64,000 nucleotides of DNA from Candidatus Hepatincola sp. Av. GTDB taxonomy: Bacteria; Pseudomonadota; Alphaproteobacteria; WRAU01; Hepatincolaceae. A model generated the notes under the pieces. That model saw only the letters and a list, made by a program, of their open reading frames with translations. It made no database searches and was not told the DNA's origin. Both the position numbers and the translations under genes were made by a program. Shown piece by piece: positions 63,481 through 64,000 of this stretch (its first letter is position 1; each line of letters starts with the position of its first letter). The DNA lies in assembly GCA_023518375.1 (NCBI GenBank), contig CP068450.1, positions 186,001-250,000 of the forward strand, given 5' to 3'.

Positions 63481-63843
63481 CTAACGGAAAATAACTAAAC
63501 CTGCTAGGAATGCTAATAGGCTTAAAGTTACTGATAAAAAAGCATAAGTAAATGCTAAAAGATAATTTTTTTGCATAACTAAATTAAAGAAATCTAAAGA
63601 AAATGTGGAAAAAGTAGTAAAACCTCCTAAGAAACCAGTAATAAACATTAGCCTAATCATATGGTAATTATCAAACAAGGGTTTATTTTTATAAACTAAT
63701 ATCGCAATTAAGAAGGAACCTAAAATGTTTACCACTAAGGTGGAGTATGGAAATAATAAAGAATACTTATTTAATAGTAAAGATACACTATAACGAACAA
63801 CAGAACCTGCACCACCACCTAAAAATATTAAGAAAAATGCCAA
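63481..63843 (-). CDS. crcB: Fluoride channel
   Basis: Fluc/CrcB fluoride exporter, 120 residues, four membrane helices. GGGAGSVVRYSVSLLLN, then GSFLIAIL, then FITGFLGGFTTFSTFSLD (the Phe-box and Thr track residues) identify the family. Upstream on the minus strand (63844-64000) I see no fluoride-riboswitch consensus. The end LVIFR matches a typical C-terminus. Confidence 0.95.
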   Translation of the reverse strand: MAFFLIFLGGGAGSVVRYSVSLLLNKYSLLFPYSTLVVNILGSFLIAILVYKNKPLFDNYHMIRLMFITGFLGGFTTFSTFSLDFFNLVMQKNYLLAFTYAFLSVTLSLLAFLAGLVIFR

Positions 63844-64000
63844 TTTTAAACCTAGTTTTAACTATTGTTATAAATTAAATTTTAGAAAGTTTTTTAATTT
63901 GTGTAAAAAGATAGGATATAATAGCAATAATTTTAAGGAATTGTTACCATTATATTATTTCTAAATTACCATTAATTTTTTCTGCTACAATTTGTTTGAA

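Noticed and set aside
63844-64000. Fluoride riboswitch ahead of crcB
   Set aside because: The GG-x-GATGG-type conserved core is not visible on the minus strand.

Overview
This window is a piece of chromosome from a very AT-rich alphaproteobacterium. The pointers are the block tig-clpP-clpX-lon-hup followed by tRNA-Val and tRNA-Asp, a typical alphaproteobacterial order; a complete cyoABCD plus cyoE quinol oxidase locus; and an aroQ-accB-accC block. The AT content, amino-acid and peptide importers, decaying genes and a sialic-acid surface operon suggest a host-associated lineage (Rickettsiales-, Holosporales- or Hepatincolaceae-like). The exact placement is inference.

Bases 1 to about 15,800 look like the right part of an integrative conjugative element. 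They carry type IV secretion genes (a virB9-like gene cut by the window edge, virB10, virD4) with a secreted protein of five paired-cysteine repeats between virB10 and virD4. These are followed by dinD, a DUF2971 gene on the opposite strand, a double OB-fold ssDNA-binding-type protein, a structured intergenic segment, topoisomerase III, and a small exported protein. A control module comes next: a divergent double-HTH regulator and an S24-type repressor, palindromic candidate operators, an excisionase-like HTH protein and a tyrosine recombinase. Three genes of unknown function and a terminator close the element. No relaxase and no VirB4 or VirB11 ATPase is present, so the rest must lie to the left or be missing.

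Bases 16,000 to 28,300 hold the cyo locus with a decayed copy of the cyoA 5' end, a degenerate tract with a lipoprotein pseudogene, a POT-family peptide transporter, a truncated SDR-like protein, an NlpC/P60 lipoprotein, a Type II restriction-modification pair, and dsbB with a 51-residue DUF5993-like partner that is easily missed.

Bases 28,400 to 47,700 hold the protein quality-control block, HU, two tRNAs and serine dehydratase. A split chromate transporter and a minus-strand surface operon follow; the operon encodes a HExxH lipoprotein, a polysialyltransferase-like enzyme, a short NeuB and NeuA, with a GH3 enzyme next to it. Then come a D-lactate dehydrogenase gene followed by a shortened glutamine synthetase-like pseudo-enzyme, and accC, accB and aroQ.

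Bases 47,800 to the end hold a basic amino-acid decarboxylase, a HAD phosphatase, tandem SNF-family transporters, an alpha/beta hydrolase, an OmpA-like lipoprotein, recJ, tRNA-Glu, a phage collar-like protein, an outer-membrane barrel, a RyR-domain protein, glmS, a quinone reductase-like flavoprotein, a secreted NTF2-like protein and crcB. The most unusual items are the cysteine-repeat protein inside the T4SS operon, the pseudo-glutamine synthetase, the HExxH lipoprotein with the sialic-acid genes, the structured DNA before topB, and the S24 repressor lacking its catalytic lysine.
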